Of a stretch of 64,000 bases of DNA, positions 9,992 to 18,043 are shown piece by piece (positions within the stretch are counted from its first letter, which is position 1; the number at the start of each line of letters is the position of its first letter). The position numbers and the translations under genes were made by a program. The stretch is from Rhodococcus sp. 06-462-5. GTDB taxonomy: Bacteria; Actinomycetota; Actinomycetes; Mycobacteriales; Mycobacteriaceae. The stretch lies in contig NZ_NOYD01000005.1 in the NCBI RefSeq assembly GCF_002258315.1, forward strand, positions 179,584-243,583, read 5' to 3'. A model generated the notes under the pieces. It was not told the DNA's origin. It was given only the letters and a program-made list of their open reading frames with translations, and made no database searches.

Positions 9992-10653
9992 GCCCGTGCA
10001 CCACCCTTCAATGCAGACTTGACGATCACGACGTTGCCGCGACGGCCCGGGATCGCTCCCTTGATCAGCAGCAGACCGTTCTCGCTGTCCACCTTGTGGA
10101 CCGAGAGGTTCTGCGTCGTGACGCGGTCGCCACCCATACGTCCGGACATGCGCATTCCCTTGAAGACGCGACCGGGTGTTGCGCAGCCACCGATGGATCC
10201 GGGGCGACGGTGCACGGCCTGTGCGCCGTGGCTCGCGCCCTGACCCTTGAAGCCGTGACGCTTCATGGTTCCGGCGAAGCCCTTGCCCTTGCTGGTGCCG
10301 GTGACGTCGACGTATGCGCCGTCCTCGAACACTGCAGCGGTGAGCTCCTGGCCGACCTCGAACTGCGAGGCGTCGGCTACGCGAATCTCCACGATGTGGC
10401 GACGCGGCGTGACACCTGCCTTCTCGAACTGGCCGGTGGTGGGCTTGTTCACCTTGCGCGGGTCGATCGCACCGAATGCGACCTGGACGGCGCTGTAGCC
10501 GTCACGTTCCTGGGTGCGGATCTGGGTGACCACGTTGGGGCCTGCCTTGATCACGGTCACCGGAACGACGCGGTTGTTCTCGTCGAAGACCTGGGTCATT
10601 CCGAGCTTGGTGCCCAGAATTCCTGTCGCAGGCCGGTTCTTGTTATCAGTCAT
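9988..10653 (-). CDS. rplC: 50S ribosomal protein L3
   Basis: L3 is an early 23S rRNA-binding assembly protein whose central extension reaches the peptidyl transferase centre. I chose ATG 10653 ([20 protein letters not shown]) because a GGAGA ribosome-binding site lies about 7 bases upstream. A GTG at 10671 in the same frame lies before that site and overlaps the rpsJ stop. Family motifs are [40 protein letters not shown] and [19 protein letters not shown]. The product is 221 residues. Confidence 0.97.
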   Translation of the reverse strand: MTDNKNRPATGILGTKLGMTQVFDENNRVVPVTVIKAGPNVVTQIRTQERDGYSAVQVAFGAIDPRKVNKPTTGQFEKAGVTPRRHIVEIRVADASQFEVGQELTAAVFEDGAYVDVTGTSKGKGFAGTMKRHGFKGQGASHGAQAVHRRPGSIGGCATPGRVFKGMRMSGRMGGDRVTTQNLSVHKVDSENGLLLIKGAIPGRRGNVVIVKSALKGGARA

Positions 10654-10667
10654 CGTTGTCTCCGCGC

Positions 10668-10973
10668 TCACTGGATGTTGACGTCGACACTAGCCGGGAG
10701 GTCGATGCGCATGAGCGCGTCCACCGTCTTCGGTGTCGGGTCGAGGATGTCAATGAGCCGCTTGTGAGTACGCATCTCGAAGTGTTCGCGCGAGTCCTTG
10801 TACTTGTGCGGCGAACGGATGACGCAGTACACGTTCTTCTCTGTCGGCAACGGCACCGGTCCGACGACGCGGGCACCCGTACGGGTGACCGTTTCGACGA
10901 TCTTGCGCGCTGACGCGTCGATCGCCTCATGGTCGTAGGCCTTGAGCCTGATGCGGATCTTTTGTCCCGCCAC
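10668..10973 (-). CDS. rpsJ: 30S ribosomal protein S10, first gene of the operon
   Basis: S10 is a small-subunit head protein that also acts with NusB in antitermination. I place the start at GTG 10973, preceded by an AAAAGGAC ribosome-binding site, giving 101 residues (V/M)[19 protein letters not shown] through ASVDVNIQ, the exact length and sequence style of mycobacterial S10. The open frame running to 11030 adds 19 non-conserved residues and is rejected. Loop residues around [20 protein letters not shown] are intact. Confidence 0.98.
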   Translation of the reverse strand: MAGQKIRIRLKAYDHEAIDASARKIVETVTRTGARVVGPVPLPTEKNVYCVIRSPHKYKDSREHFEMRTHKRLIDILDPTPKTVDALMRIDLPASVDVNIQ

Positions 10974-11381
10974 GCTTAGTGTCCTTTTCTTGCCGCTTGG
11001 TCGTAGAACGGGCCGTTCGGCCTGCTCCACCTCGTCTGCACAGTCCCCGAGCCGGGGGAATCCCTCCGACTCGAACTGCCTTCGTGCTCACACGACAGTG
11101 AAAAACGTTGACGACCAGGCGTGGCCTGATTCCGTTGCCGCTCTTCATCTGTCATGGTTCTCCGGTCCACGCGGTCGGGCGTGTCGCGATTCCGCTCATT
11201 CTTCTGCGTTGAAACTTTCGCTTCAACCATCCGAATCGAACGAAATCCGCACCGATCGAGCTGGTGTACCGGACGCGCTCACGTGGAGCGCTGGTCTCAT
11301 GTTCTTGCTCAGTCGACTTTTCGGCCGACTCACCTGTTTCAGGCCGCACGCAAGCGCGTCCCGTGTCCAGGCAACCCGACC
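10974..11381. other. Non-coding S10 leader region
   Basis: About 400 bases contain no ORF with family support; short frames on both strands here are Arg/Ser-rich composition artefacts. The region most likely is the 5' leader of the ribosomal operon. The two short inverted repeats noted for the promoter entry could take part in leader folding, but no known S10 or L4-binding structure is recognisable by eye. Confidence 0.5.
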
Positions 11382-11410
11382 AGTATGCCGCAGACCGGGC
11401 AGCAGATCAA
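11382..11410 (-). promoter_or_regulatory. Candidate SigA promoter of the S10 operon
   Basis: Read on the - strand, TTGATC (11410-11405) and CATACT (11387-11382) are separated by exactly 17 bases, a good vegetative -35/-10 pair. Transcription would begin near 11375 and give a leader of about 400 bases before the rpsJ GTG. The leader (10974-11375) holds no gene. I see only two small hairpins in it: CCCCG/CGGGG (11045-11057) and GTTGAA/TTCAAC (11208-11227). The assignment is by eye only. Confidence 0.4.
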
Positions 11411-11435
11411 CTCGGGGCCGAGCGATTGCTACCGC

Positions 11436-11461
11436 GCTACCTTACCGAGCAGTAAGGTAGC
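11436..11461. promoter_or_regulatory. Perfect palindrome over the ribosome-binding site (candidate operator)
   Basis: GCTACCTTAC (11436-11445) and GTAAGGTAGC (11452-11461) are perfect 10-base inverted arms around CGAGCA. The right arm contains AAGG, the likely Shine-Dalgarno of the hotdog gene, whose ATG begins at 11465. The core TTAC-N6-GTAA has the size and symmetry of TetR-family operators. As RNA, the same sequence would form a hairpin that hides the ribosome-binding site. No regulator gene is adjacent. Confidence 0.6.
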
Positions 11462-11464
11462 GCC

Positions 11465-11959
11465 ATGACCACCGTTGAGAACACCACCGGCGCGACCTAT
11501 CGCGCCTGGTCGAAGCTACCGAACAACACTGTCGGGTCCACACTCTTCTCCGTCGGCATGTGCCTGCGGGTTCCGTACTTCGCATCCGTGCTGCCCCGTG
11601 TCGTCGCGCTCGAGCCGGGACGCTGCGAGGTCACCGCACCCAAGTGGTTCGGCATTCGGAACCACCTGGGCACCTTCCACGCCATCGCCGCCTGCAACCT
11701 CGCCGAGGTCGCCATGGGCATGCTCGCCGAAGCGACCGTCCCCACCTCGCACCGCTGGATCCCCAAGTCCATGACGGTTCAGTACCTGACGAAGGCCACC
11801 ACATCACTGCGCGCCGTCGCCGAACTCGACGAGGTCCCCGATTTCGGGACGATCACCGATGGAATCGACATCGTCGTACCCGTCGCGATCCGAGACACCG
11901 CGGGCATCGAAGTGGTGCACGCGGACATCACCATCTGGGTCTCCGCGGCGTCCCGTTGA
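11465..11959 (+). CDS. Hotdog-fold thioesterase-like protein (DUF4442)
   Basis: The 164-residue protein resembles DUF4442/PaaI-like hotdog proteins. Supporting parts are an N-terminal helix (WSKLPNNTVGSTLFSVGMCL), VVALEPGRCEVTAPKWFGIR, NHLGTFHAIAACNLAEVAMG (the hotdog helix with the usual NHxGTxHA pattern), and late strands KSMTVQYLTKATTSLRAVAE and GIEVVHADITIWVS. Such proteins hydrolyse or bind acyl-thioesters; the substrate is unknown. It is the first gene of a likely operon: the TyrA-like gene begins 12 bases downstream. The perfect palindrome overlaps its ribosome-binding site, so this gene is probably the regulated entry point. Confidence 0.75.
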   Translation: MTTVENTTGATYRAWSKLPNNTVGSTLFSVGMCLRVPYFASVLPRVVALEPGRCEVTAPKWFGIRNHLGTFHAIAACNLAEVAMGMLAEATVPTSHRWIPKSMTVQYLTKATTSLRAVAELDEVPDFGTITDGIDIVVPVAIRDTAGIEVVHADITIWVSAASR

Positions 11960-11971
11960 CATACTCGACCG

Positions 11972-12877
11972 ATGAACTCGGCACAGCAGACTGAACCCGA
12001 CGACTCGGTCGTGGTGGTCGGTGGGTCCGGAGCCGTCGGCCGTCTGATGGTCGACCTGCTGCGTGGGGACGACGTACCCGTGACTGTCGTCGACCTGCAC
12101 GACGGTCGCGACCCCGCCTTCCCGATCACGGTCGGAAACATCACCGAGCCCGACGAACGGCTCGCTTCGGTGCTTGCACGTGCTGCGACGGTGATTCTGG
12201 CGGTGCCCGAATCGGTGGCGCTTGCAGCGGATCTGTCGGCCGTACGCTCCGACGCCCTTCTGGTGGAAACCCTGTCGGTGAAGTCCGGGTTCGCCCGCCA
12301 TCTGGACGGCGCCGATCGTCTCGGTGCGGCCCTGGGCATCAATCCCATGTTCGCTCCGTCGCTCGGAATGGCCGGACGCCCGGTCGCAGCCGTCGTGCAC
12401 CGACAGGGCCCGCCGGTCGACGCCTTCCTGGAGTGCATCACGCGGTGGGGTGGTCGAGTGGTCGTTCTCGACGCCGCGCGCCACGATCGCCTCGCCGCCG
12501 CGACGCAGGCCATGACGCACGCGAGTGTGCTGGCGTTCGGCCTCGCGCTGGCCGAACTGGATCTTCCGTTCGTCGAGATCGACGCCGTTGCGCCTCCCCC
12601 ACACACGACGATGCTCGCAGTCCTCGCTCGGATCACCGGCGGCGAACCCGAGGTCTACTGGGATGTTCAGGCCGGCAATCCCCACGCCGCCGAGGCCAGG
12701 GCGGCCCTACGTCGGGCCGCTCAGCAGGTGAGCGAGACGGTGGACTCCGGTTCCGAGGCCGAGTTCGCTCGGATGCTGACCCGGGCAGAGGCCGCTCTGG
12801 GCGGGAGCGAGGATCGGTATCGGGCGGTGTGCGCGGAGATGTTCGGTATCGTTCGAGGTAGCAGTGGTAACCGATGA
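11972..12877 (+). CDS. TyrA-family dehydrogenase, prephenate or 4-amino-4-deoxyprephenate (PapC-like)
   Basis: This is a 301-residue NAD-dependent dehydrogenase of the prephenate dehydrogenase family. An N-terminal Rossmann fold shows VVVVGGSGAVGRLM (residues 13-26) with an acidic VVDLH (Asp41) after the second strand, which favours NAD. VETLSVKS (about 98-105) and GINPMFAPS (122-130) correspond to the catalytic stretch. In typical TyrA the residue before PM is His (HPM), which contacts the 4-hydroxyl; here it is Asn124. That fits a substrate with a 4-amino group, as in PapC/CmlC-type enzymes of p-aminophenylalanine synthesis, but this is inference. The stop overlaps the start of the AurF-like oxygenase by ATGA (12874-12877). 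Ordinary tyrosine synthesis remains possible. Confidence 0.75.
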   Translation: MNSAQQTEPDDSVVVVGGSGAVGRLMVDLLRGDDVPVTVVDLHDGRDPAFPITVGNITEPDERLASVLARAATVILAVPESVALAADLSAVRSDALLVETLSVKSGFARHLDGADRLGAALGINPMFAPSLGMAGRPVAAVVHRQGPPVDAFLECITRWGGRVVVLDAARHDRLAAATQAMTHASVLAFGLALAELDLPFVEIDAVAPPPHTTMLAVLARITGGEPEVYWDVQAGNPHAAEARAALRRAAQQVSETVDSGSEAEFARMLTRAEAALGGSEDRYRAVCAEMFGIVRGSSGNR

Positions 12878-13863
12878 CCACGAGTACGAGCGCGGAGGCG
12901 AGGCACACGATGTTGGAACAACCGTCGTTGCCGGAGTTCGACTCCGACGATGTCGTCGAGAGTGCGGTCGTCGCTCGGTTGGCGAAGAACTGGTCGCAGC
13001 GCGCGACGGTGAAGAAGCCCGAGCCCGAGCTGGACGATCTGTTCGACGTGGCCAAGCAGGATTTCCCCGACCCCCTGATCCCGTTCGGCGAGCACGACAC
13101 CTTCACCGGTGCCACTCCCGAGCAGCAGGATCGACTGCGTGCCTGGGGTTGGATCGCGTTCAACAAGAACGTGATGGACGTCGAGCAGCACGTCGTCCAT
13201 CCCGGTTTCGCTCTGTTGGCGCAGGACGTGTTCGAGACGGGGATGGGTGACACCCTCGCGGTGGCGGTGACCCAGGCCATGGTCGACGAGCAGTACCACA
13301 CCTTGATGCACCTCAACGCGAGCGCAGCCACCAGGCGCGGACGCGGCTGGGCTCTGTCGGAACGCTCACTGCCGTTCAGCTCCACTGTGCGCAGGCAGCG
13401 TGCGGCTCAGGCGAACAGTGACGACCCCTGGTCGGCCGCGATCAGCTCGCTCGCGTTCATGACGGTTGCAGAGATCTCCATCACCTCGTATCTGGACCTG
13501 ATCGAGGACGACGACGTCATTCAGCCCATCAACCGGGCAACCGTCAAGCTGCACAACCGCGACGAGTACTGCCATGCGTCGATTGCCGACGATATGGCCG
13601 CGATCGTCTTCGACCGACTCGGACCCAACGACCGCCAGCAGTTCCTGAACGGTCTCGTCGACGGCATGGACGCGTTCTCGAGCAGCGACTTCTCCACCTG
13701 GGGACGCATTCTCGAACTCGAGGGCATCCGAGGTGCCGAGGAAATGCTCGCCGACGTAGAGCAGGACAAGAGTCGCCGTGCACTCGTCCAGGACTACAGC
13801 GGGCTGCGGTCGTTGTGCCGAAAACTCGACGTCGAGGACAGTATCGATATCGACTGGGGCTGA
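12874..13863 (+). CDS. AurF-family diiron oxygenase (arylamine N-oxygenase-like)
   Basis: The 329-residue protein has a complete diiron site in AurF spacing. The ligands are Glu104 (DVEQH), Glu139 and His142 (DEQYH), Glu200 (TVAEIS), and His227, Glu231 and His234 (LHNRDEYCH). AurF/CmlI-type enzymes oxidise aromatic amines through hydroxylamines to nitro groups. Many uncharacterised actinobacterial relatives exist, so the exact substrate cannot be read. It is translationally coupled to the TyrA/PapC-like gene, which could supply a p-amino aromatic precursor, and is followed 120 bases later by a DrrABC-type exporter. Start ATG 12874 is chosen for coupling; ATG 12910, with GGAGG 12 bases upstream, is an alternative that would remove 12 residues. 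Confidence 0.9.
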   Translation: MTTSTSAEARHTMLEQPSLPEFDSDDVVESAVVARLAKNWSQRATVKKPEPELDDLFDVAKQDFPDPLIPFGEHDTFTGATPEQQDRLRAWGWIAFNKNVMDVEQHVVHPGFALLAQDVFETGMGDTLAVAVTQAMVDEQYHTLMHLNASAATRRGRGWALSERSLPFSSTVRRQRAAQANSDDPWSAAISSLAFMTVAEISITSYLDLIEDDDVIQPINRATVKLHNRDEYCHASIADDMAAIVFDRLGPNDRQQFLNGLVDGMDAFSSSDFSTWGRILELEGIRGAEEMLADVEQDKSRRALVQDYSGLRSLCRKLDVEDSIDIDWG

Positions 13864-13983
13864 CTCCAGAGCTCTCCGGGCAGCGGCCCGCGGGTAACAT
13901 TCTCGGAGGTTTCCCGTATCAAGTAGTGGCCCTTCACTCCATGAGTCCGGTCCCACCATTCGCCCCAACAGCTCGGAGATTCG

Positions 13984-14955
13984 ATGTCGTCAGCTCAACA
14001 CGCAGCCGTACACGTGGAGGACGTTCACAAGTCCTTCGGCGATGTGCAGGCGTTGCGCGGCATCAGCTTCTCCGCCGAGCGGGGAACGGTTCTGGGCATT
14101 CTCGGCCCGAACGGTGCAGGCAAGACGACGACGGTGAAGGTGCTCTCCACCCTGATCGCACCCGACCGGGGCCGGGCCTTCGTTGCGGGTCACGATGTCG
14201 CGGCCGACGCTCCGGCAGTACGCCGCTCGATCATGATGACCGGGCAGTACGCAGCCCTCGACGACACACTGTCCGGCCGCGAGAACATCGAGCTCTTCGG
14301 TCGTTTGATGGGTCTGGACAAGAAGGCCGCGAAGGCGCGAGCCAAGGCACTGCTCGACGAGTTCGACCTCTCCGACACCGGTAAGCGCCCCGTGCGTGGC
14401 TACTCGGGCGGTATGCGTCGCCGGATCGACATCGCCTGCGGCCTCGTCGTGCGGCCGGAGGTCGTGTTCCTGGACGAGCCGACCACCGGACTCGACCCCC
14501 GCAGTCGGCAGGGTGTCTGGTCGTTGGTCGAGGCACTCAAGGCGCAGGGCATCACCGTGCTGTTGACGACGCAGTACCTCGAAGAGGCCGATGTTCTGAG
14601 CGACAACATCATCGTCATCGACAAGGGCACGGTCATCGCAGAGGGCACCTCGGACCATCTCAAGGCCATGACCGGCGGCAGCTACTGCGAGGTGGTTCCC
14701 CTCGATCCCGGGCAGCTGCGCGCGGCCGCCGAAGCATTGGGCGACATGGTCCCACCTGCGGTGCACGCCGAGATCACTGCTGCCTCGGACCGGCTCTCCG
14801 TTCCTGCCCCCGACGGCGCAGCCACGCTGTCGGAGATCCTGCGGCGCATCGACGCACAGGGCATCGTGTTGGCCGACATCGCTCTCCGCCGTCCGTCGCT
14901 CGACGACGTGTTCCTCACACTCACCGGGCACTCGCAGACGAGCACCACACCATGA
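13984..14955 (+). CDS. ABC exporter ATP-binding protein, DrrA type
   Basis: This 323-residue ATPase powers a daunorubicin-resistance-type exporter. Seen: Walker A GPNGAGKTTTVKVL (near residues 41-48), the signature YSGGMRRRIDIA, Walker B VVFLDEPTTGLDPRSRQG, and the switch region LLTTQYLEEAD. The C-terminal ~90 residues form the extra DrrA-type domain that contacts the permease. A GGAG ribosome-binding site lies 6 bases before ATG. The stop overlaps the next start by ATGA. Family members export antibiotics, glycolipids and lipopeptides; the neighbouring NRPS genes make a peptide cargo plausible but unproven. Confidence 0.93.
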   Translation: MSSAQHAAVHVEDVHKSFGDVQALRGISFSAERGTVLGILGPNGAGKTTTVKVLSTLIAPDRGRAFVAGHDVAADAPAVRRSIMMTGQYAALDDTLSGRENIELFGRLMGLDKKAAKARAKALLDEFDLSDTGKRPVRGYSGGMRRRIDIACGLVVRPEVVFLDEPTTGLDPRSRQGVWSLVEALKAQGITVLLTTQYLEEADVLSDNIIVIDKGTVIAEGTSDHLKAMTGGSYCEVVPLDPGQLRAAAEALGDMVPPAVHAEITAASDRLSVPAPDGAATLSEILRRIDAQGIVLADIALRRPSLDDVFLTLTGHSQTSTTP

Positions 14956-15809
14956 CGGCCACGACGCGAGGCGTAGCCGGTTCGCAGGCGAGGTCCGTGC
15001 AGCGGACCGACGTCGGCTCGACGGCTCAGCAGCCGAAGCGCCGGTCGAGGACGAAGCCGTCGGGATTCGTGCAGTGGCAGGCCCTCACCGGGCGTGCGCT
15101 GTGGACCATGCTGACCAAGGGTGAGTTACTGATCGCGGTCATCGCCCCGCTGATCTTCACCATCGGCTTCTACCTACCACTCAAGTTCGTGATGGGCCTG
15201 CAAGGGATCAACTACGCCCAGTTTCTGATGCCGATCATCGTGCTGCAGGCCATGGCGTTCACCGCTATCTCAGCCGCGCAGAGGGCATCGACGGAGGCGA
15301 TGAGCGGCCTGAATTCTCGTTTGAAGACGATGCCCGTCGTACGCGGTGTCCCACTGGTGTCACGAATCTCGAGCGGAGTAGTCCGCTCGTTGGTGTCGCT
15401 CGTATCCGCCCTCGGTTTCGGTTATGTCATCGGTTTTCGCTTCACCGCGGGGTTCGGACAGGCCCTGTTGTTCTGCGCACTCGCCATGCTGATCAGCACC
15501 ACATTGTCGATCGGTGCCGATGCGATCGGAACGCTGTCGAAGAGTCCCGAGGCAACCAGCCAGGTACTGACCCTCCCCCAGCTCATTCTGGGTATGGCCT
15601 CGTGCGGGTTCGTTCCGGAAAGTGGTTTCCCAGAACTGATCCGCCCGTTCGTACGCAACCAGCCGATTTCGCAGTTCTCCTTCGCGATGCGGGACATGGC
15701 CGAAGGCGGAGTCAGCTTCCAGGTGTTGTGGCCGTCGCTCGCGTGGGTGGCCGGCTTGATCCTGTTCTTCGTACCGCTCGCCATCTGGGCGAGCTCCAGG
15801 CCAGAGTGA
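14952..15809 (+). CDS. ABC-2 type permease, DrrB-like
   Basis: The 285-residue integral membrane subunit has about 50 polar, basic N-terminal residues, then about six hydrophobic segments: ELLIAVIAPLIFTIGFYLPL, YAQFLMPIIVLQAMAFTAIS, LVSLVSALGFGYVIGF, ALLFCALAMLISTTLSIGA, LPQLILGMASCGFVP and LAWVAGLILFFVPLAIWASS. The order matches the ABC-2 permeases of DrrB type. The region PESGFPELIRPFVRNQPISQ before the last span is a typical extracellular loop. It is coupled to the ATPase upstream by a four-base overlap, and the second permease follows within 16 bases, so the functional unit is probably ATPase2-permease-permease. Confidence 0.9.
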   Translation: MTATTRGVAGSQARSVQRTDVGSTAQQPKRRSRTKPSGFVQWQALTGRALWTMLTKGELLIAVIAPLIFTIGFYLPLKFVMGLQGINYAQFLMPIIVLQAMAFTAISAAQRASTEAMSGLNSRLKTMPVVRGVPLVSRISSGVVRSLVSLVSALGFGYVIGFRFTAGFGQALLFCALAMLISTTLSIGADAIGTLSKSPEATSQVLTLPQLILGMASCGFVPESGFPELIRPFVRNQPISQFSFAMRDMAEGGVSFQVLWPSLAWVAGLILFFVPLAIWASSRPE

Positions 15810-15825
15810 CGAGTCGGAGATGACG

Positions 15826-16674
15826 ATGTCCGAAGCGTCGGTGAGCACCACCCGCGTGTCGAGCTTGACCTTTCCCGAACCCAACATGGTCCTGGGCGAG
15901 AGGTCCGTCCGTGCTCTGTGGACCCACAGCCTGATCCAGGCCAAGCGACTGTTGATGCGATGGATGCGCGATCCGTCGACGATGATTCAGGCGTTGCTGT
16001 ACCCCGCCTTGATGCTGGTCATGTTCCGCGTCGTACTCGGCAACTCGATTTCCGCGGCGACCGGATCGCCCGCGATCTACGGCCAGGTGCCGATGATCGC
16101 CCTCGTCGGAGCCATGTTCGGATCCATCGTCAGCGCGGTCGGACTCAAGGGCGAGGTAAAGTCGGGTTTGTTGTCGCGGTTCTGGACAACGCCCACGCAC
16201 CGTGCCGCCGGACTGCTGGGCAGAATGATCGCCGAAGCCGTTCGAGTTCTCGTCACGACCCTCGTCATCACCACTGCCGGTGTGGCCTTGGGATTCAGAT
16301 TCACCCAGGGAATCCCGGCCGGCATCTTGCTGATGTTGGTGCCTGTCGTATTCGGTATCGGGTTCGCGGTGATGATCACATTCCTGGCCACTGTCGCCGG
16401 CGATGCACCCCTGGTCGAGGTCGTGTCGATATTCGCGACGCTGCTCATGTTCTTCAACGCCGGCTTCGTACCCGTGCTCGCCTACCCGCCGTGGCTTCAA
16501 CCGGTCGTCGCGGCACAGCCGATGTCGGTCGCGGTCGATGCAATGCGAAACCTGGCAATGGGTGGTCCGGTCCTGACGCCGGTGTTGCAAACTCTTGCGT
16601 GGTCACTCGGAATGGCAGTCGTGTTTCTGATCCCCGCAATCCGCGGCTACAAGAAGGCATCTTCGGACGGCTGA
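15826..16674 (+). CDS. ABC-2 type permease, DrrC-like
   Basis: This second permease has 282 residues from the chosen start. ATG 15820 directly abuts the GGAG at 15816-15819, whereas ATG 15826 lies 6 bases away, so 15826 is preferred; the difference is two residues. Hydrophobic spans include MIQALLYPALMLVMFRVVLG, VPMIALVGAMFGSIVSAVGL, VLVTTLVITTAGVALGF, GILLMLVPVVFGIGFAVMIT and VVSIFATLLMFFNAGFVPVL. The NAGFVPVLAYPPWLQPVVAAQ loop before the last span parallels the DrrB-like protein. It closes the probable 11465-16674 operon; I see no clear intrinsic terminator behind it. Confidence 0.9.
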   Translation: MSEASVSTTRVSSLTFPEPNMVLGERSVRALWTHSLIQAKRLLMRWMRDPSTMIQALLYPALMLVMFRVVLGNSISAATGSPAIYGQVPMIALVGAMFGSIVSAVGLKGEVKSGLLSRFWTTPTHRAAGLLGRMIAEAVRVLVTTLVITTAGVALGFRFTQGIPAGILLMLVPVVFGIGFAVMITFLATVAGDAPLVEVVSIFATLLMFFNAGFVPVLAYPPWLQPVVAAQPMSVAVDAMRNLAMGGPVLTPVLQTLAWSLGMAVVFLIPAIRGYKKASSDG

Positions 16675-17080
16675 AAGGGGTTCACACCCGATTGCTTTCG
16701 GACCGGCCCCCTCCCCGCTCGGGATATGTCTTTGCGCACCGTGAACCGCAGCGCGAACCTCTGTAGAGCCTTCTGTTTCTGCTGACAAGTCGACTATCGA
16801 CAGTGAGCAGGCGTTGTCGACCATTTCCCAGCCAGTAAGGACTTAAAAGGTCAGCTGGCACCTGTGAATGGCAGACCGCAGTGTCGAACACCCGGTATTC
16901 AGATGGTTGACAAATTGACCAACTAAGTGAGCATTATCACATTACAGCGGGTACACAACTCGCCTACCAGTAGTTCGGCAATTGACCAAAAGGACGCTCG
17001 CAGTAAAAATGTTACGGTTCTGTCAACCACATGCTAAAGCTGACGTCGTCCGACGCGGCGAGCTGAATCGGAAAGAGGCC
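16675..17080. promoter_or_regulatory. AT-richer intergenic region with repeated GTTGAC/AATTGACCAA elements
   Basis: This 406-base gap is clearly more AT-rich than its neighbours and holds no credible gene. AATTGACCAA occurs twice exactly (16913-16922 and 16980-16989). GGTTGACA (16905-16912) recurs inverted as TGTCAACC (17021-17028). A TTGACA (16907-16912) could be a -35 element with CATTAT (16932-16937) as a poor -10 at 19 bases. The region probably contains the lipase promoter and binding sites for a regulator. A ribosome-binding site GGAAAGAGG precedes the lipase ATG 17081. Confidence 0.45.
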
Positions 17081-18004
17081 ATGGCGATTACACCCCGAGC
17101 CGCGCGAATTCTCTGTGCGCTCGCAGCAGCGTTTGCCATGATCCTCTCCGGACAAACCATCGCGTCCGCCGATCCTGCCGCTACCCCTGCACAGTTCCCG
17201 ACAGTCGAGGGGACCAACGACTTCGGCTGCGTCCCCAGCCCCGAGCATCCTCGTCCCGTCGTTCTCATTCACGGCACCAAAATGGACGCCACGACATGGA
17301 CGATCCTGGCCCCTCAGCTCATCGAACAGGGTTACTGCGTGTTCGCGCCCAACTACGGCGCGGTCGGACTGCTCTTCGAACCCGGCAAGATTGTTTGGGG
17401 ATCGGGCGACATACCCGAATCGGCACGCGAGATCGGCGGCTTCATCGATCGAGTTCTGACCGAAACAGGAGCCTCACAGGTCGACATCGTCGGACACTCG
17501 CAGGGCGGAATCGTAGCCAGGCAGTACATGAAGTTCGACGGAGGAACAGATCCCGCCGACCCCGCTCGCAACAAAGTCCACAGCCTTGTCACCTTGGGCG
17601 CGACAAACCACGGAACAACTTTCGGTGGACTGCAGGAGTTGGCAAAGCTCGTCACCTCACTCGGACTGCCCGGTGACGCCATCACACCCTTGACGTGGAA
17701 CATGGCCGGTGCCCAGCAACTCGTCGGCTCTCCGGTTCTGGTCAATCTCAATGCCGGTGGTGATGTGCTGCCCGGAGTCGACTACACGGTGATCGCCACT
17801 CGTGACGACACGATCTCTACCCCGCCCGAGCTGACCTTCCTACGCACGGGCGATACGGAGTCGGTGCACAACGTGTGGGTGCAGGATGTCTGCCCCGCCG
17901 CCACCACTACCCACGTCGGTCTCGTCACCGACCCGGTACCGAACAACATGGTACTTTCCGCACTCGACCCGGAGTACGCCGCAACCCACACTGCAGCTTG
18001 CTGA
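17081..18004 (+). CDS. Secreted alpha/beta-hydrolase, lipase class 2 type
   Basis: From ATG 17081 (ribosome-binding site GGAAAGAGG just upstream) the product has 307 residues. It has a Sec-type signal peptide: basic TPRAARI, hydrophobic LCALAAAFAMIL, and a likely cut after ASA near residue 30. The mature enzyme shows an oxyanion HGT motif (64-66), the nucleophile elbow GHSQGG with Ser140, a likely Asp in VIATRDDTI, and a His in TTHVGLVTD, forming a Ser-Asp-His triad. Cys50/Cys86 and two late Cys suggest disulphides, fitting export. Such enzymes hydrolyse acyl esters outside the cell. The frame is open upstream to 16982, but that part is basic, lacks a ribosome-binding site and would bury the signal peptide. 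The GT2 gene begins 39 bases downstream. Confidence 0.85.
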   Translation: MAITPRAARILCALAAAFAMILSGQTIASADPAATPAQFPTVEGTNDFGCVPSPEHPRPVVLIHGTKMDATTWTILAPQLIEQGYCVFAPNYGAVGLLFEPGKIVWGSGDIPESAREIGGFIDRVLTETGASQVDIVGHSQGGIVARQYMKFDGGTDPADPARNKVHSLVTLGATNHGTTFGGLQELAKLVTSLGLPGDAITPLTWNMAGAQQLVGSPVLVNLNAGGDVLPGVDYTVIATRDDTISTPPELTFLRTGDTESVHNVWVQDVCPAATTTHVGLVTDPVPNNMVLSALDPEYAATHTAAC

Positions 18005-18043
18005 TCACCCCCGATCACCTCCCCCACCAGGAGAGGTCAGCTT

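Noticed and set aside
10974-11030. Longer S10 starting at 11030
   Set aside because: S10 of this group starts at (V/M)[10 protein letters not shown]; the added residues are unconserved and the AAAAGGAC site fits GTG 10973.
11045-11057. CCCCG/CGGGG hairpin as a terminator before the S10 operon
   Set aside because: The stem is only 5 bp and has no T-run; it is more likely incidental or part of the leader fold.
16982-17080. Upstream extension of the lipase frame to ATG 16982
   Set aside because: It would put 33 basic, non-conserved residues before an otherwise perfect signal peptide, has no ribosome-binding site, and runs through the repeat-rich regulatory region.
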